Below are positions 1 through 13,148 of a stretch of DNA of 64,000 nucleotides, in pieces. The stretch covers positions 1,922,001 through 1,986,000 of the forward strand of contig JBAJFE010000038.1 of assembly GCA_037903355.1 (NCBI GenBank), given 5' to 3'. Every line of letters starts with the position of its first letter. Within the stretch, counting starts at the first letter, position 1. Origin of the DNA: Trichuris trichiura. Lineage: Eukaryota; Nematoda; Enoplea; Trichinellida; Trichuridae. A model generated the notes under the pieces. The model did no database searches. It was not told where the DNA came from and was given only the letters and a program-made list of their open reading frames with translations. The translations under genes were made by a program, and so were the position numbers.

Positions 1-445
1 TGAACTTGTTCTGTTAATGTACGTCAAGTAAGTTCTTACAAACGAATCACTCCTCGGATGGGCACTAAAAGCTTAGCTACTAAGTAAACATTACAGCATT
101 GAAAAGCCTTTCTATGAAATCATGTAAGCAATAAGATACTGCAGAATTTGTAGAAGCAACTCCACAGCTTGGTGCATTTTTGTAAATAGGCAGCTAATGA
201 GATCACATTTGATGTTTATTTACGACTTACAGCATCAAACGTACGCATCATTCAGTTACTGTAAATGAATTCTCTTAATTGTGTTCAGTTTGATTTCTGT
301 GCCAACTTCGACGGTCAATTGGTTATGGGCTCTTTTCCGTTGCTGGCAAGTTAGAAGAAGGTAGTGTTTTGCCTTTTGTCATCCTAAGATTTAAACAGCG
401 AAAATAATTCTACGTAAATACAATTCGGCAGTAATTGTGTTTCAG
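1..445. other. Upstream flank of the SET-domain gene
   Basis: I see no supported coding region here. The stretch ends in a pyrimidine-rich tract with an acceptor-like TTTCAG at about 440-445, so an unseen 5' non-coding exon, or a trans-splice site, could lie upstream of the first coding exon. No promoter motif is recognisable. Confidence 0.4.
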
Positions 446-492
446 CATTGTTTGCGCGCCTTTCGAAGCTGTTTCTTTTAGGTGTAACTGCC

Positions 493-3400
493 ATGCTCCG
501 TGTTGGCGAGCTGAATGGCAGGCTTGAAAGTTCTTCAATTATTCCAGCGTTTTTGGATGGCCAACGGGTTGTAGATAGCAGAAAGTTGGTCGCCAGCAAT
601 TTTTGCTGCGGCTCCAATGCATCCACGGAGGATGCATGTGCGAGTGATGGCACCAGTGAATCGCGAGTGGCAGATTATTCCGCACTGGAAACGCCAGATT
701 CCGATGGATCCGACGACAAGGGTTATTGTTCATCGCCTATCTTGGATCCGGTGTCGTTCGATCACTGCTACGTTTCGTGCCAGGTATGTTAATGTTTTGC
801 AGTTGATCCTTTATGTTTCTGCCCAATGATTTGCCCATCATTTCGCCGTTAATATTCAGATTCATCTCTACTCATGTTGTTACATCGCTTATATGCATAG
901 AGCGCCGACAGTAGTCCCTTCGTAGTGCCCAAACGACTTGCTGTTTTTTAGTGGATGTTTCCGGCTGGCTTGCACCCTTTTTAATGGAAACTAGTTCTTG
1001 AGCTTTAATGCCCATTCTTAGTTTGCGACATTAACACATTTGGGTAATCTCTTCCACTTGCAGCTTGTTTGGTCCGGAAAATTCCGCGTTCCCTAAATTT
1101 TAATGTCCCTCACCGAAAGAAGTCTTACCGACAGCAATTGGCAAATGAATAGGTTGCTAACATGACGCGGTATAGTTTAGCGTTTATGATCCCTGCAGAA
1201 TTCCTTATCTGTGCAGAAGTTCCCGTCGTTTCAACGCTAGGGCGTACAGGTGGCGAACTAAGTATTATATGACTTCACTCCACTTTTCCTTTCTAAGCGC
1301 CTTGCGGTCGCATTTCAACGTCTTGTCTGAAATTCTGCCGTTCCGATAACTGTTACCGTATACGTGATTTCCAAGGACTCATTAGCCGACGGTGAACAGT
1401 AATGCCAGTAAACAAAATGTTTTCTGCAAAACGGTAGTGGAATGCAGGTGTTATCGCAATTGTTTTTTTAAAGTCGTTGCAACTTTTCGTCTACCAGTTT
1501 GACCTGAAGTGTAGTTCTAGTTTTTGTAAATTGCGTATTCTATATTGCTTAGATAACCGGCATTTCTTTGAAATTGCCAGAATCTAGCTCGTAACAAAAC
1601 AAGAAGGTAAACACTTTGATATTCAACTGTTGCCTCGTTGCCCAAAGTGAGTCTAAGCTATTTAGCGCATGCGTAGTTTTTCTTTCGGCGAGATGTTTGC
1701 TTCTTTCGTTAAGTAAATTCGCTGTTTTCCAATTCGAAATTCAAGAACATGATGTGTATTTTTCTCATTATTGCGATTTTGTTCTGTTAGCAAGGAAAAG
1801 ATTTTTCGGGACTTTTGCTGATTTAATTAAAAAAAACAATGAATTTACAGAATAATGCTTTCCTCCCGCTTCATTAGATACGGTTACTATCATTCGTTGT
1901 TGATGCGCAGGCAACATAGCCAATCGGTTAACTTATTTTGCTTTGTAGCGTATGCCTTGGACCAGCGATAAGGGAAAAGGGCATGTTGCTCCAAGGATAA
2001 AAACTTTAGGCTCCTTTGAGCAAGCTGCGGAAGTAGCGACAAAACTGAAACAGAAAAACGGTGACGATCGCTCTGCTGTCGGCAGCGATAACTTGTCGCC
2101 ATCTTGCGAAAATGAAGGTGAGATCTCAGAGAGCGTTCAGCCAGGTGAAACCCAAAATCCTGCGGTTGACGACAAATCTGCTAGCGAACTGCATCTAAAC
2201 GATGGCGATGGCCACGACTATTTCACTTCTTCAGTATACAGCCAAGAGGATAGCCTAGCGAAGGGCGTCATACCTACCAATTTCGAATACGTTAAACCAA
2301 TTGGTTCTGGCTCAACGATAAATTTAAGCGGCGGTTTTCAGCAGTTGAGAGAAGCTCAAGCAAGTAATTCATTAACGTCTGGCTCAGGTCCTCTCGACAA
2401 AAAGGGATCGTTCGTTTATTCATCCGCCTTAGCCTACGGCTGTCCAAAGCTTCAAGGCGCTGTTTCACCTGTCAGAGAAAACGAGAAGACTATTTCCAAC
2501 GGTTTTACCAAGGGCTCAGCTTATCTGCAGGCCAGCAGTGCATTAAGTCGAACGCCATCTGTAGTCAGTCCTCCATCGACGGCTCCAGTTTTGGAGCAAG
2601 CTCGCGTCGTTCCAAGGCATGGGCGTTCCAACTTCGACGTTGACGATTCGAACCAGTCGGTATACGAAAGAATACGAATTGCTTTGGAGAAGGCCGAAGC
2701 GCAGAAACAATTAATGGCGGCGAAAACGAACGTTCCTTCTCCGTCGTTTGATAAAGCTGCTGACGAAGAGAAAAGTGCGTCTGACAAGCCAGTATCCGCT
2801 GATAAAAAGCAAAGAAAAGATAAGGGACCCGGAAAGGAGAAGGCTCCTCGGAAATTTAAGAAAAAAGATTCCTTAAGATCGGCGGAAGAAGATTACGTTA
2901 CAAGGTGCTTGTGTGGTTTCGGTCACAATGATGATTTCATGATTCAGTGTGACCGCTGCGAGTAAGTTGCTTGCCCTTTTTTTATGAATTACTTATTATT
3001 TCTTTTTCCTACCGCAGAGTGTGGCAGCACTGCGAATGCTTAGCCATTAAGCCAACAAATGTTCCCGAGAAATATTTGTGCGAAATTTGTGAGCCGCGCT
3101 GCTTGCCTTTTACTTCGGAAGAGGCCAGCCACCTGCAGTCTGTCAAGTTGAACGCCTCCAAACATGGTGTAAAGACATTGCAAGAAAAAAAGAAGCGTTG
3201 CCAGTCAAGCCAAGTTTCACTGCCCGACAAAGAAGGGCATAAGAGGCGAGTACGAACCGAGGGAAACGACGAATCGCATCAGCAGTGTTCAGCCGAACTT
3301 TGGAAACTGGTTAAAGAACTGTACGATTCGGTTAGTCGAACGATATTTGTAATTTACTTCTTATTATTCATGAATGATCTCTGGTTCACGGATTTGGCCT

Positions 3401-6400
3401 GTTTGACCTGTCTGTAAGTAAATTTCAAAATGCCCTACCAGAGAACGGATGAACAAATTGTTAGAGAATAAGTACGGAACAATCGATACCGTACGTTTCG
3501 GAACTGCTCTTGTTCCGTCGTCAGCAGTGTAAGGGAGCTCTCTTGACGGAACAAAAACAGTCCAGAAACGTACGGTGTGCAACTGTTCTGTATTTTCTCT
3601 AACAACTTGCTCATCCATTCGCTGGTAGGGCACAGTTTGATCAAACAGGTGAAACCCGTGAATCAAAAAACCAACCATGAAACAGCCTAAGTCTGTTAAA
3701 AGAGACCCTGTTTTTTCTTATTATTCTAATGAAATATATTTTTTGTAAACAGGATGAGCTGGACAGCATGACGCAAAAGTTGCGACCGTCACCGCCGTGC
3801 AAAGTTCTGTACGTGGCGCCTAATATAACCGGTCTTGTGGTTGCATGCACGCTAGCACCCGATGTACCGATATTGGAATGCTTTGGGCACGCAGCATTGG
3901 CTAAAGAATGTAGAACCAGGGTTAAAGGTGGTATACCGCGACCCCATGTTTTCTTGGTTAATAATTTCAAAGTCGGTGACACATCAAGCGTTAAACTCTG
4001 TTTGCGATTCATGGGCGAGGACGACCAATGGATGCAGCACGTTCGCAGATCATGTCATCCAAACTCAAAGGTATGACGTCGCTCCTTTGCGCCCTTTTTC
4101 ACAGCTACTATTTTTGAATAGTTTCTTCGTACAGTATTTGTCCTGTTAAAAATGGAAGTCCGTAGCTTTTGGGCCGCGCGTGACCTATCTTCAGCGGTAC
4201 TAAAATTAATGCCATTAATTTACATTAATTCTAGTAGCGCCGAGGACGGATCACGCGCGGGCCGAAAGCGGACTTCAAAATTTTTTTGTATTTTCAACTG
4301 GATTAACTCTGTACGAAAAAACAATTCGAACATGAAAATATATGGCCCCGTACCAAAAAGTTATATTTTCAAACCTACTATTCTTTTCTTTTTAAAAACA
4401 GATCTCCGTTATTGTTGGCAAGAAAGGGCTTCGTTTCTTTCTTGTTTCCACCACTAAAATTGAGAAAGGTGAAGAAGTGTGCGTACCTTTCGACTACGAC
4501 TTCCGCAAAAGGTGAAGGTTTATTTTGTCGAATGTTTACTACGCCTTTTTGTGCCGATTTAGTTCTGTGCAAATCACATGCGCTTGCACTTCGATCCACG
4601 AGACTGCTCGCGATCACGATTGCCCAGTCGAGTTGTTCAACAAAGAGCTGATGGCAAGTAAAGCTCGCAAGAAGCAGTCCTCAAAAATATTAGACAAACA
4701 CAGACCGGGCAAAAGAAAAAAGAATCGTGCAATGCCGGCAATTGACTGGAATTCGAGGTTCATCGACCAACATAACTCTATCACTTAGAGGCTGTCTTAG
4801 AAATTACGCTTTTTTACAGACGAACCGCGTCGGCAAAAGTGGATTCTGGCGACAGTAGTCGTTCCGACAATGAGCCAAAGCCAAGAAGAGTGCGAAAGAA
4901 ACATTTCGAGTTGATTCAATTGCAACAGAGTAGCTATTTCGAAAAGTCGGGAGAAGCTAGCGAAGGTTCAGTCGGTCATCCATCTTCGGCTGATTATTCG
5001 AAAAGCAGTTCAAGAGAGGAACGAAAAATGCAGTTCATAATAGAACGCATACAGCGCATGGAAGACACAGTACAGAAAACTAGGAGGAAACGCTCAAAAA
5101 AAGTTTCACTGGACAAAGATTCAACCGATCAAAGTCTCATGCCGACGGATAGTTCAGATAGGGAAGGTGGAAAGTCGTCTGCTTATGTTGATGGCGGACG
5201 TTTCGTCAAGGCAGAAGCGCCGCCCGAAAGTGCACTTCTAATGGATGTATGCAGTGAAGGTAGAGTTCGACGCAAGGTTAGCTCACACATGAGTAGCGTA
5301 GAGGTTGCTGAGTTCTCCGACTGTATTCAGAGACAATCCGGCGAATCGATTGAAAGTGACTCTAAGGAGCAGTCATGTCAAGAACAGACGACGATTGTAC
5401 CGAATGAAGGAGAGGAAGATGATCGAAACGAAAAAGTCACTTCCGCTTCACCTGCAATTTTTTCGACCGACAAGGACTCGCAAGATTCCTCATCAAATGT
5501 GGTTTGTTTTTGCATCCTTTGTTAGTACGCTGTTATTAAGAATACTTATTTTTTTCTCAGGCTAGTTCGCGAAACGCAATTGGCGTTATTTCTTTATTGG
5601 CATCGGCGGCCTACTTGAACAACTGTGACAGGGAAGCAGCAGCGGCGCTGAATGCGCCATCCGATAATGTTGTTGCTGAGAAAAGCAAAAAGGTGAGGAA
5701 GATGTCAATTGAAGAGTACAAAAGACTGAAGCGGTGCACCTTTGAACCTGGAAAAAGCGAACAACTGGCTGACTCCGCTGCAGGCGATTGCAGACTTGAC
5801 AGATCAGAACTTCCTACGCTCCAAGTGAGGCCATCCTTTTTCCCGTCTTGCACAGGTAGACCGCCTCGCTTATTTTTGTTTTTGATAACTGTGCACGCAA
5901 AATGTTTTCCTTTTGTTAGATGAATCGCTGAAATCTGTTGGTAGCATTCCCTCTCTTAAGCTATTTTCATTAGAAGAACACGCCGCCAACGGAAACGAAG
6001 ATACTCCTTTGTTTAGCAAAGAGAAAGGGGTAAGCAATCTAAAGAATTTTTATTAGCGTAAGCATTATTTTGTTCTTTGGGTAGCCATTACTCTTCGTTC
6101 TCTTTAAAATAATAATCGCCTGCAGGCCACAAGTAAAACGTTAAACATCTGCTGCTTAAGCGCGTGTGTAATGTTTTCTTTTCAATTAAAGATAATTTTT
6201 GAGTCTTACTTGATCTCACTTATACCTTTTCCATTTTTCTTTTGCCGGTTTAGTGTGGTCCCGGTTCGGTTATGTTAATGCTAGTCAACGTTTTTAAAGA
6301 ATAATTTTACATGGTACCGACGGAACGAAGCTTTTGCACTAGGTGGATTCAATCCTCTGCGCAAAATAGTGGTGGTGCATGGATGGCGATACCGCTCTCA

Positions 6401-9400
6401 AATTTCGATTGATTCGCTAGACATTTCGTCAGCTTTTTCGGTTTTTTGCAAAAACTTTTGAGGTTTGCAACCTGTTCTTTGAAATAACGTTTATTGCATA
6501 AACGTTAGGTTTCGGAGCTTTCGGGTCACTCCGGAACCCGTCATCGGCGAAACGTGTGCCGCCTGTAGGGTCGGTCTTCACGTTAGCAAGCCACTCCATC
6601 TGACCAACTTTGGCGGAGACGTCAGCTGTCAGCTCTGTCTTGAGCCATCGGCCCTTGGTCCCACCTAGTCAGTCAGACTTTGCAGCGAGCACCCAACCGA
6701 CCTTCCACGACGGCAACCAGCATTTTCGGTTTGCCATTCTTTAAGACTATCTGCAGGATATCTTGCAGTTTAAAGTTTTAGCTGTGCTGTGTAATCTTCC
6801 ACTCTTCTGTAGCATTGTAGTACGGTAGAACTTGTGTGCGGACAGGAGGTTGCTAGTTTTATACCTGTTCGGTAACCTCTCCGGTAGCCTTAGTCCGTCT
6901 TTCTTCCGTATAAACGGAATGAACAAGGTGTTATTTAAAACGCTCTTTACGTGTCTTATCTCATTTTCAGGATATTCTTAAGCTTTCAAACCCAGCGCAA
7001 TGCTATTGCTCTATATGGATGAATTTTGGACGACGAAACCTGCAATGCAGGTGTTCTCGCATTTTCACTGTTGAAACGTGTTTGTAGACAGTTTTCTCGT
7101 ATAAGTCCCCACGGTGATCAATCTGTACCGAAAAGGTATTCTATTCTGGTGGAACAGGTTATATGTATGAAGAATATTCAAACGATCTGGGAGAGTTCTT
7201 TCTTCTACTATTTTTGTTAACGCAAGTACGTCTCTCCATTGAGGTGTCCTTCTGTAAGCAAACCAATTTTTCTAGTCATCCAAAAAATATTTTTGCTAAG
7301 TCTGGGCGTAAACAAAACGTAATGACATCCTGTGGCGTAATTGATGTAACTGTGCATTCATAGGTTTTCCAAGCGAACAGTGGGAGAAGTCTAACGACGC
7401 ATCCTCATGCATTTCGCATTCAAGCATGACGAAGCAGAGTAGCTTCTACGGCTCTCATTTCGATTTTAGAGTATGAATGACCGATCGGGTTTGCAACGTG
7501 AAGGGAACGGTTGCGGTGGACGTAAGGAGGGTCTTGGAACGGCTTGTAAACCGTTTTGCGTGGTCCAGTTGATTTCTTCATTATTTTTTTCATTTATTTT
7601 TGCAGAACCTTACAAACTTACTAAAAATTAGCGCATTACGTATCCTTAATGATTCTGCGTTTTTGTTTCCACGTAACAATGTTTACATTTATAGCTTTCC
7701 TTTCCGACACTGCCCAAACTTTGCTTTATCATTCATTAGTATATTAATACATTTTAGCAGGTCAATTCGGACGCATGAATTGCTTTGAATGCTTGATGTT
7801 TGTTTTTTTCTGTTTTGTTCCGATTTCCTATCAATCTATAATTTTACCAAATAGGTTCGTTGACAAGTTTGAACATTAAGCACATTTCTTTTAGTAACTA
7901 TCTGTTTGCATCATTCCATCTATTGCTCAGCTGCTGTGCATTTTAAGTAGCAGATAGGAAACATTTTATTTCGTCGACTCATTGTCTGTTCAAATATGTT
8001 AGGCAGCCAATTTTTCGTGTACTTCCTTGAAGCAGATTTCTCACGTTTTTTTTCTTTGTCACTGCAATTGTTTTAAATAGTCTATAGGTGTAATGCATTT
8101 TCGTAGCCAAGTTTTATTTGATCCGACAAAAAGTTAAAGCCCATTTTCATTTTCCTCTCCTTTAGCCAATAGTCATTCGCTCAAATTGTTGTTATTTCAT
8201 TGCAACCAGATGCTAAGCTGCTTGATGTACAACACATTGTTGGTGTCATAAGTAGAATTTAGCCGACGGATGCATTTTCCTGCTTTTTCCATATTCTTGT
8301 AGATTGCCTCTGTTAAACTTTCCCAAGTAATTAATGTGTCGTTTGCTGTCAAGTTTATTTCAATGTTGTCATTGCATTGCCTATTCGGATCGGCAGCTTT
8401 GAGGCATAACTTGCGCGTGCGTCCACAGGTGGAGTGGAGAGTGACGTTGACGATATGTTCGTTGTCCCTTAAAACCAGTTACGGCAGTGACTTTGTTTTC
8501 GGTAAACTTTCTCCTAATCACTGTTCAAATTTTGTTGTTCTAACCAGTTTTTTTTCACGACAGTTATTTGCCAGTTTTTCTTTTATATCTCAACTAGTCT
8601 AACGCAGTGTATGTTTTCAGATTTATCATGTCACGTGCGTATAAACTTACACGTTGCTTACCTCTTAAATAATACACGAGATTTCGTAACGGATGTGTAA
8701 ATTTTCATTTTATCAATTACTTACATAAGCGATGTGATTATTACGCATTTTTTGCTGTACCACACGCACTAACACTGTCATATTGTTTGTTTTATGTAAT
8801 AATGTGTCCAAGTATTGTATCGTTTGTTTATCAAAAAGTTTTGTTTAAGCCAAACGCAGAACCCGAACCTGGTGACGAACTGAACATACACGTCAATAGA
8901 GGTGCGCTAGCAGACAGACTGGACGTGATGCGGCCATTGTTCGGTGTCCAGTGTAAGGAAGAAGAGGCACAGAATCCTCCGCACGAGGCTCAGCGTGCAC
9001 CTCAACAAAATAACTTTACTGCATATGGGCCTGGATCGTATTATCCAACGCCGTTTGGGAATGGCATTGGTGGTCAGTTTGGCTGCTTCCCTGCGTATAA
9101 TCCATCTTACGCCGCTGCCACTCCTTGTATGCTTCCGTTCGGTTTCTATTCTCGGGTACCTCCGCCCCCACCACCACCACCACCACCGGCGACACTACCG
9201 CCAGCGTCAATTGTTGGGACAACTGTTCCACCAGTGCAACATATGCACCCAGCGGTGGTACCGGCGGTTGTGCCGCCAGGCTACATTGGCAATCTTGACT
9301 ATTTGGTCATGTTTTCCGGCACGGCTGCCGCGGCTACAACAGCTGTTGCGCTAGCCGCAGCCGACCAAGCGGCTGGACAAAAGCAGGCACCCACAATTGG

Positions 9401-9470
9401 ATCCGTGCACCGTCCCCCTCGGCGTTTCGGGTCTGAAAATGACGAAGGTGCGTCAACATCATCACTTTGA
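493..9470 (+). CDS. PHD finger and SET domain chromatin protein, KMT2E/SETD5/UpSET-like
   Basis: This is a chromatin reader or scaffold of the KMT2E (MLL5)/SETD5 group (fly UpSET, worm set-9/set-26). My exons are 493-783, 1949-2961, 3018-3330, 3753-4070, 4402-4511, 4563-4757, 4820-5501, 5561-5855, 5920-6029, 6971-7052, 7364-7470 and 8850-9470; the phases close to about 1378 aa. The PHD finger (about residues 414-463) starts TRCLCGFGH, has CDRCE, and is split by the 56-bp intron at 2962-3017. The SET domain starts at about residue 540 and ends in GEEVCVPFDYDF, followed by a CAC...CPV post-SET-like segment. The catalytic NHSC motif is replaced by RRSCHPN, as in KMT2E, so methyltransferase activity is doubtful. 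Then come basic/serine-rich regions and a C-terminal tail with about ten prolines in a row (near 9167-9188). The last three exon boundaries and the start at the 493 ATG are least certain. Introns carry the repeats at 3431 and 6519. Confidence 0.85.
3431..3632. repeat. Foldback (long inverted repeat) element in SET-gene intron 3
   Basis: The two halves are imperfect reverse complements over about 95 bp per arm. The outer end reads TGCCCTACCAG at 3431 and its complement at 3622-3632, followed inward by GGATGA, TTGTTAGAGAA, CGTACG and GTTCCGTC in both arms. It lies wholly within the intron 3331-3752. The left arm carries an intact hammerhead-like core on the minus strand; the right arm carries a damaged one on the plus strand (about 3541-3568). 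The outer arm motif recurs in the tandem copies at 18.5 and 18.7 kb. I could not find a clear target-site duplication. Confidence 0.8.
3496..3524 (-). ncRNA. Hammerhead-ribozyme-like core (copy A)
   Basis: On the minus strand the order is CTGACGA, one C, stem GGAAC/GTTCC around a 7-nt loop, then GAAA. That is the conserved hammerhead core around stem II. Downstream a 6-bp hairpin GTACGG/CCGTAC could act as stem III, followed by TTA, a possible NUH cleavage triplet. A matching stem I is not obvious. It is antisense to the host SET gene. Confidence 0.55.
6519..6547 (-). ncRNA. Hammerhead-ribozyme-like core (copy D, one core change)
   Basis: On the minus strand: CCGATGA (one difference from CTGATGA), one C, stem GGGT/ACCC with a 9-nt loop, then GAAAGCTCC. 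The stem differs from copies A and C but stays paired. Next to it is a separate inverted repeat AACGTTTA/TAAACGTT (6486-6506). It lies in the long intron after 6029 of the SET gene, antisense to it. Confidence 0.45.
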
Positions 9471-10067
9471 CCTGGTGGCCTATCCAACGTGTTTCATCTG
9501 TTATTGCACCGCTTCTCCATTGCACGTTCATTGTACATCTTTTCTCCTTTGCACCTCGTGTTGTCCCTTTTTCTCCCACTTGTTTCTTTTCTTATGGCCA
9601 AACTGTCAGCCCAAATCTAAGTCAACCATTGTTGGGCGGTTCCATTTTTCTTAGAGAACTTCAGCTAGTATTGTACCGTGGCCGTTTACCCCCCCCCCCC
9701 CACTCTCAATTTACGTTTTCTACTGTCGTTTCTATTATGGCATATTTATTATACGTTTCACCGCGCAGGGATGCCCTCTTAAAGCATCTGGTTAGTTTAT
9801 ACCGCAACTTCGTACTCTTTTTTGAGCAGATTCGATCATTATTATTATTCATATTGCAACTAATGATAATAATAATTATCGGCTGGAAGAAAGTGTTCAT
9901 AAAAATGTCTTACGGGCTTGCGAGTTTGATCATAATCGAGCGGTCGCCTGCTTGCCTGAGTTCGTCCTTGAAGGCACACGCGGCTGCTGCTGTTGCTTTT
10001 CGTTTTCAGCGTACCAGCCATCCTTATCATTTGAATTTCCGGGTACTACCCTCCTGCGTATTGTAAA

Positions 10068-10073
10068 AATAAA
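10068..10073 (+). terminator. Candidate poly(A) signal of the SET gene
   Basis: AATAAA lies about 600 nt after the stop at 9470 and just before the convergent transporter gene. It is the only clear canonical signal in the 3' region, so the 3'UTR would be about 600 nt and include a C-tract near 9690. Confidence 0.5.
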
Positions 10074-10137
10074 TATGATCGGAACGATGGCCTGAAATTG
10101 AAAGGAAAAATTGTTTGCCGCTGTTTACCCACCAGCA

Positions 10138-12160
10138 TCATGCCAGTAACACGTTGAAGAAAGCAAGTACGGTTGTTGTCAATGGAAAGCCAAAATGATC
10201 AACTACGATGCCGCCCACAGTGGGTCCCACGAACGCTCTGCAATCGCAGAATATTACCTTGACGCGCTTGCGCGGCAAGCCTACCCAAGCGATATTCCCG
10301 ACGTGTAGAATCCAGACGCTAACGAGTATGTGTGAAATGAATCCGCGTAGCCGCATCGTCTAAATATAGCATTGCAATTATTTGGCGTCCACTGTCTAGT
10401 CGTTTGGGAAATGCTTACAGCATGGAATTGAGGCAAAAATGGAAGCTGGTGACAACTATCATGCCAAGGCCAAGCCCGTATATGGCATTTCCGATGCATA
10501 TTAAAAGGTAGCTCCTAAATAAACGTTTGCACGGTGAAAGCGTTGAAAGTTTAATTTGCTCACTTTTTAAGCGGTATGAATGGACTTGGACCCATAAGTA
10601 GGATAGGCAAACCAGAGATTACGTAACCGACGCTCATAATGTGTAATGTTATTGGCTAAACGAAAGGATATAGCCAACGCAACGCTGAAGCATTGGGTGC
10701 TCGCCTACTTGTCGATCTATTATTGCACCGACGGTTGGACAGGTGAGTGCATAGCTGAGCGCGCTTATAGTGAATATGAGTCCTATCGCTTCCGGGGCGA
10801 GGTCCAGCTAAAAGGACGAAAAGACAAAGATGTAGCTTCCATGAATTAGCAAATAGTTTACATCTTCAACATGAGACGCCATTGTTGGCTCGAAAAACGT
10901 TACGGTTGTCAGGCCCATGAAGACGGAGAATAGGGCAAAAAAAACATCCAACTTAAGTAGCACCTTCCAAGCGCTCTCTGTTGCCGTATGCACAACATCT
11001 TCGCATGGCTAGGATGGTGAATGCAAAGAAGCTATAGGCTAATGTACTCACTGGTGCTCAGCGCTTTCAAAAACGACGATACGAAGCAAAATATAATCAG
11101 AATTGTTCCGAACAACGCAAATGGCGTAATGTAGCCTCCATACTAAACCAAATGGCTGTTTGGCTTCTTGACTCAGAACTCCATTTAGGTTGCAAACCTT
11201 GTATAGAATACCTCCAAGCGGTGGGCCAATTGTGTAACCCATACCGTTGAACACTTCCAGTACGCCCTGTTGGAATAGAAATTTGAACATTTTTTGGAAA
11301 AAAAGTTCAAAGCGCAATGAATTACAATAACGGTGGCAGCCTTTTGCGGAAACTGAAAAGCCACAATGGAAACGGCTGCTGTCATGTAGGCCGCCGCGCC
11401 AATACCTTTGAATATTCTTGTCAAATAGCTGAGCGTAATGAAGGGAATGTTTGAGGGACACATGTACAACAATCTGAAAACTCCAAGCTACACCAGACTA
11501 TAGTGGAAAATAGCTTGCTTATTTAAATGTTTAAATAACCGTACAGTATGGTCAGCCGCCTGAAGATGGTAAATGTTAGTATTACTGAGCAGTGGCAGGC
11601 GGATGGAGTATTTCTTAAAGTGCTGAATAGCCTTTCGACCTACCCAAACAGGATGGACGTATAACCTGTGACGAAGAGACCGGTGCAGAAAAGAAACTTG
11701 CTGCCCAAGATGCTCATCTGCAAAGCATACATTCGTATCTATGTGATTAAGTTTAAATTCAACTTACATAGCGCCCGTACAACGGGGATAGAATAAATAT
11801 CACGAATTGCATTATACCAAAAATGATGCCTATTTGTGATTCAGAAGTGCCTCGACTTTTTGCCTGAAAATCAAACGTCCGTCCGTTTGCAATGTGCGTC
11901 AGATTAGAGAGAATTGTCAGCCGTAAATAAACATAAGACGATTATGCCGGGCTATGACTTACCACAGCTGGGAAAAAGGGTGCGATACATGAGAACAGTG
12001 TTGCTCCAAGAAAGTAGCTGAGGCACATTATAAAAAGAATGAGAATTTTCGTCTTTACTCCCAGCTGTTCAACATTGTCACGCGGTTGCGCTGTTTTTTG
12101 GTCTTCGAATTTTGCAGGAGAAGCCGTCGTAACAGTTGACGCAGGGTCATTCGGTTGCAT
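10138..12160 (-). CDS. Major facilitator transporter, SLC18B1-like
   Basis: This is a 12-TM MFS carrier most like vertebrate SLC18B1, a vesicular polyamine transporter relative; the substrate here is inferred only. Twelve exons, in transcript order, are 12160-11963, 11863-11768, 11717-11644, 11473-11332, 11266-11198, 11142-11052, 10977-10862, 10807-10709, 10655-10564, 10514-10419, 10359-10285 and 10237-10138. All phases close to 415 aa (human about 456). Recognisable segments in order are the first TM with FSCIAPFFP, GIIFGIMQF, the intracellular PLYGRY loop, YLTRIFKGIGAAAYMTA, the signature GMGYTIGPPLGGILY, and near the C-terminus GAFVGPTVGGIVVDHFGF. I chose the ATG at 12160 because TM1 follows a 35-residue hydrophilic N-terminus; an in-frame ATG 87 nt upstream would add 29 residues. 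The stop is 668 bp from the stop of the convergent SET gene. Confidence 0.85.
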
Positions 12161-13142
12161 GGTTGTTGCGGATGGCAAAGAGTAGAAGAAAAGCTGAACA
12201 CTCCGCGAACAACGACGACCAGCTTCACTGACACAACAATGCAGCAATAACCGTTTTTACAACTTAATACTTGTCAACATCATAAACTTCATCCGTCAAC
12301 ATATGATAAATGAAATTGTCAAACAAACTGGACGTTTTAATAACATGGAACAGGTAAAACGCCGCTCGTGATTTTAACAGATGCAGGAATCGACTGCTTC
12401 AGGTTGCAGAGCAACATTAATTTTCAGAAATTAAAAGTTATGATGGAACAGGACCCACAAACAGGTTTTCCCCGAAAGAAGGTTGCTAGAAACGATTGAA
12501 GAAATTAATTGCACCTGTGCTGGTAATTTAACCCTGGCGCAATTCATTAATGGTAGTAGTGATTTAGGTCTTTTAGTTAGGCTCGAATAAATTTCGCTGA
12601 CAGCTTACACAAGAACCACCAATCCATTTGTTTACAAAAGCCATTCTAAGTCAATAGTAAACAGGGAGTGAACAAATCGAAGGAGCTTTTCGGCGAATGT
12701 AGAATGTTCTTTTCAATGCCTGTTTTCTACATCGAAATAGTTACCAAAAATGATAACTGTCGCATGGTGAAGCGATCTTAGTAGTCGTAAAAGGTAGGAA
12801 AACCCTTTTCAGGTTCGATAATTCGAATTGACCCCGCGAACATCGTAACCCTATTACTCATATTATTTTTGCATCGAAGCAATTGGCGTAAAGACTAAAG
12901 CATGTTCACTGACTGCCAATATTTGCTGACTAAGCCCCTAAGATGATCAGTTTGGAGGAGAAATGGAAAAAAGATAATCAAGTAGTACACTTTGAAAAGA
13001 TATTGAAATTTGAAAAGGCGTCAGGTTTTGTTAGCTGTAATTGTCAGAATTTATGCTGCAGTCCGAGTTCATTGCGAGTTCTAAGCTTTTGACACAAACG
13101 TGCAACCGGGAAAATTAATCTCCAAGAGAATATGCAAAAATA
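12161..13142. other. Intergenic: promoter side of the transporter gene, 3' side of NEDD8
   Basis: AT-rich sequence without a supported gene, repeat or RNA. It must hold the upstream region of the SLC18B1-like gene and the downstream region of NEDD8, both on the minus strand. I recognise no individual control element. Confidence 0.4.
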
Positions 13143-13148
13143 TTTATT
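13143..13148 (-). terminator. Candidate poly(A) signal of NEDD8
   Basis: TTTATT on the plus strand is AATAAA on the minus strand, 190 nt downstream of the NEDD8 stop codon. Confidence 0.5.

Noticed and set aside
1616..1855. 79-codon frame in the first SET-gene intron
   Set aside because: No acceptor or donor in phase with the flanking exons; the phases close without it.
9467..10066. 199-codon plus-strand open frame overlapping the SET gene stop
   Set aside because: It starts with a non-ATG codon, lies in the 3'UTR before the poly(A) signal, has runs such as six isoleucines and no domain. Treated as chance.
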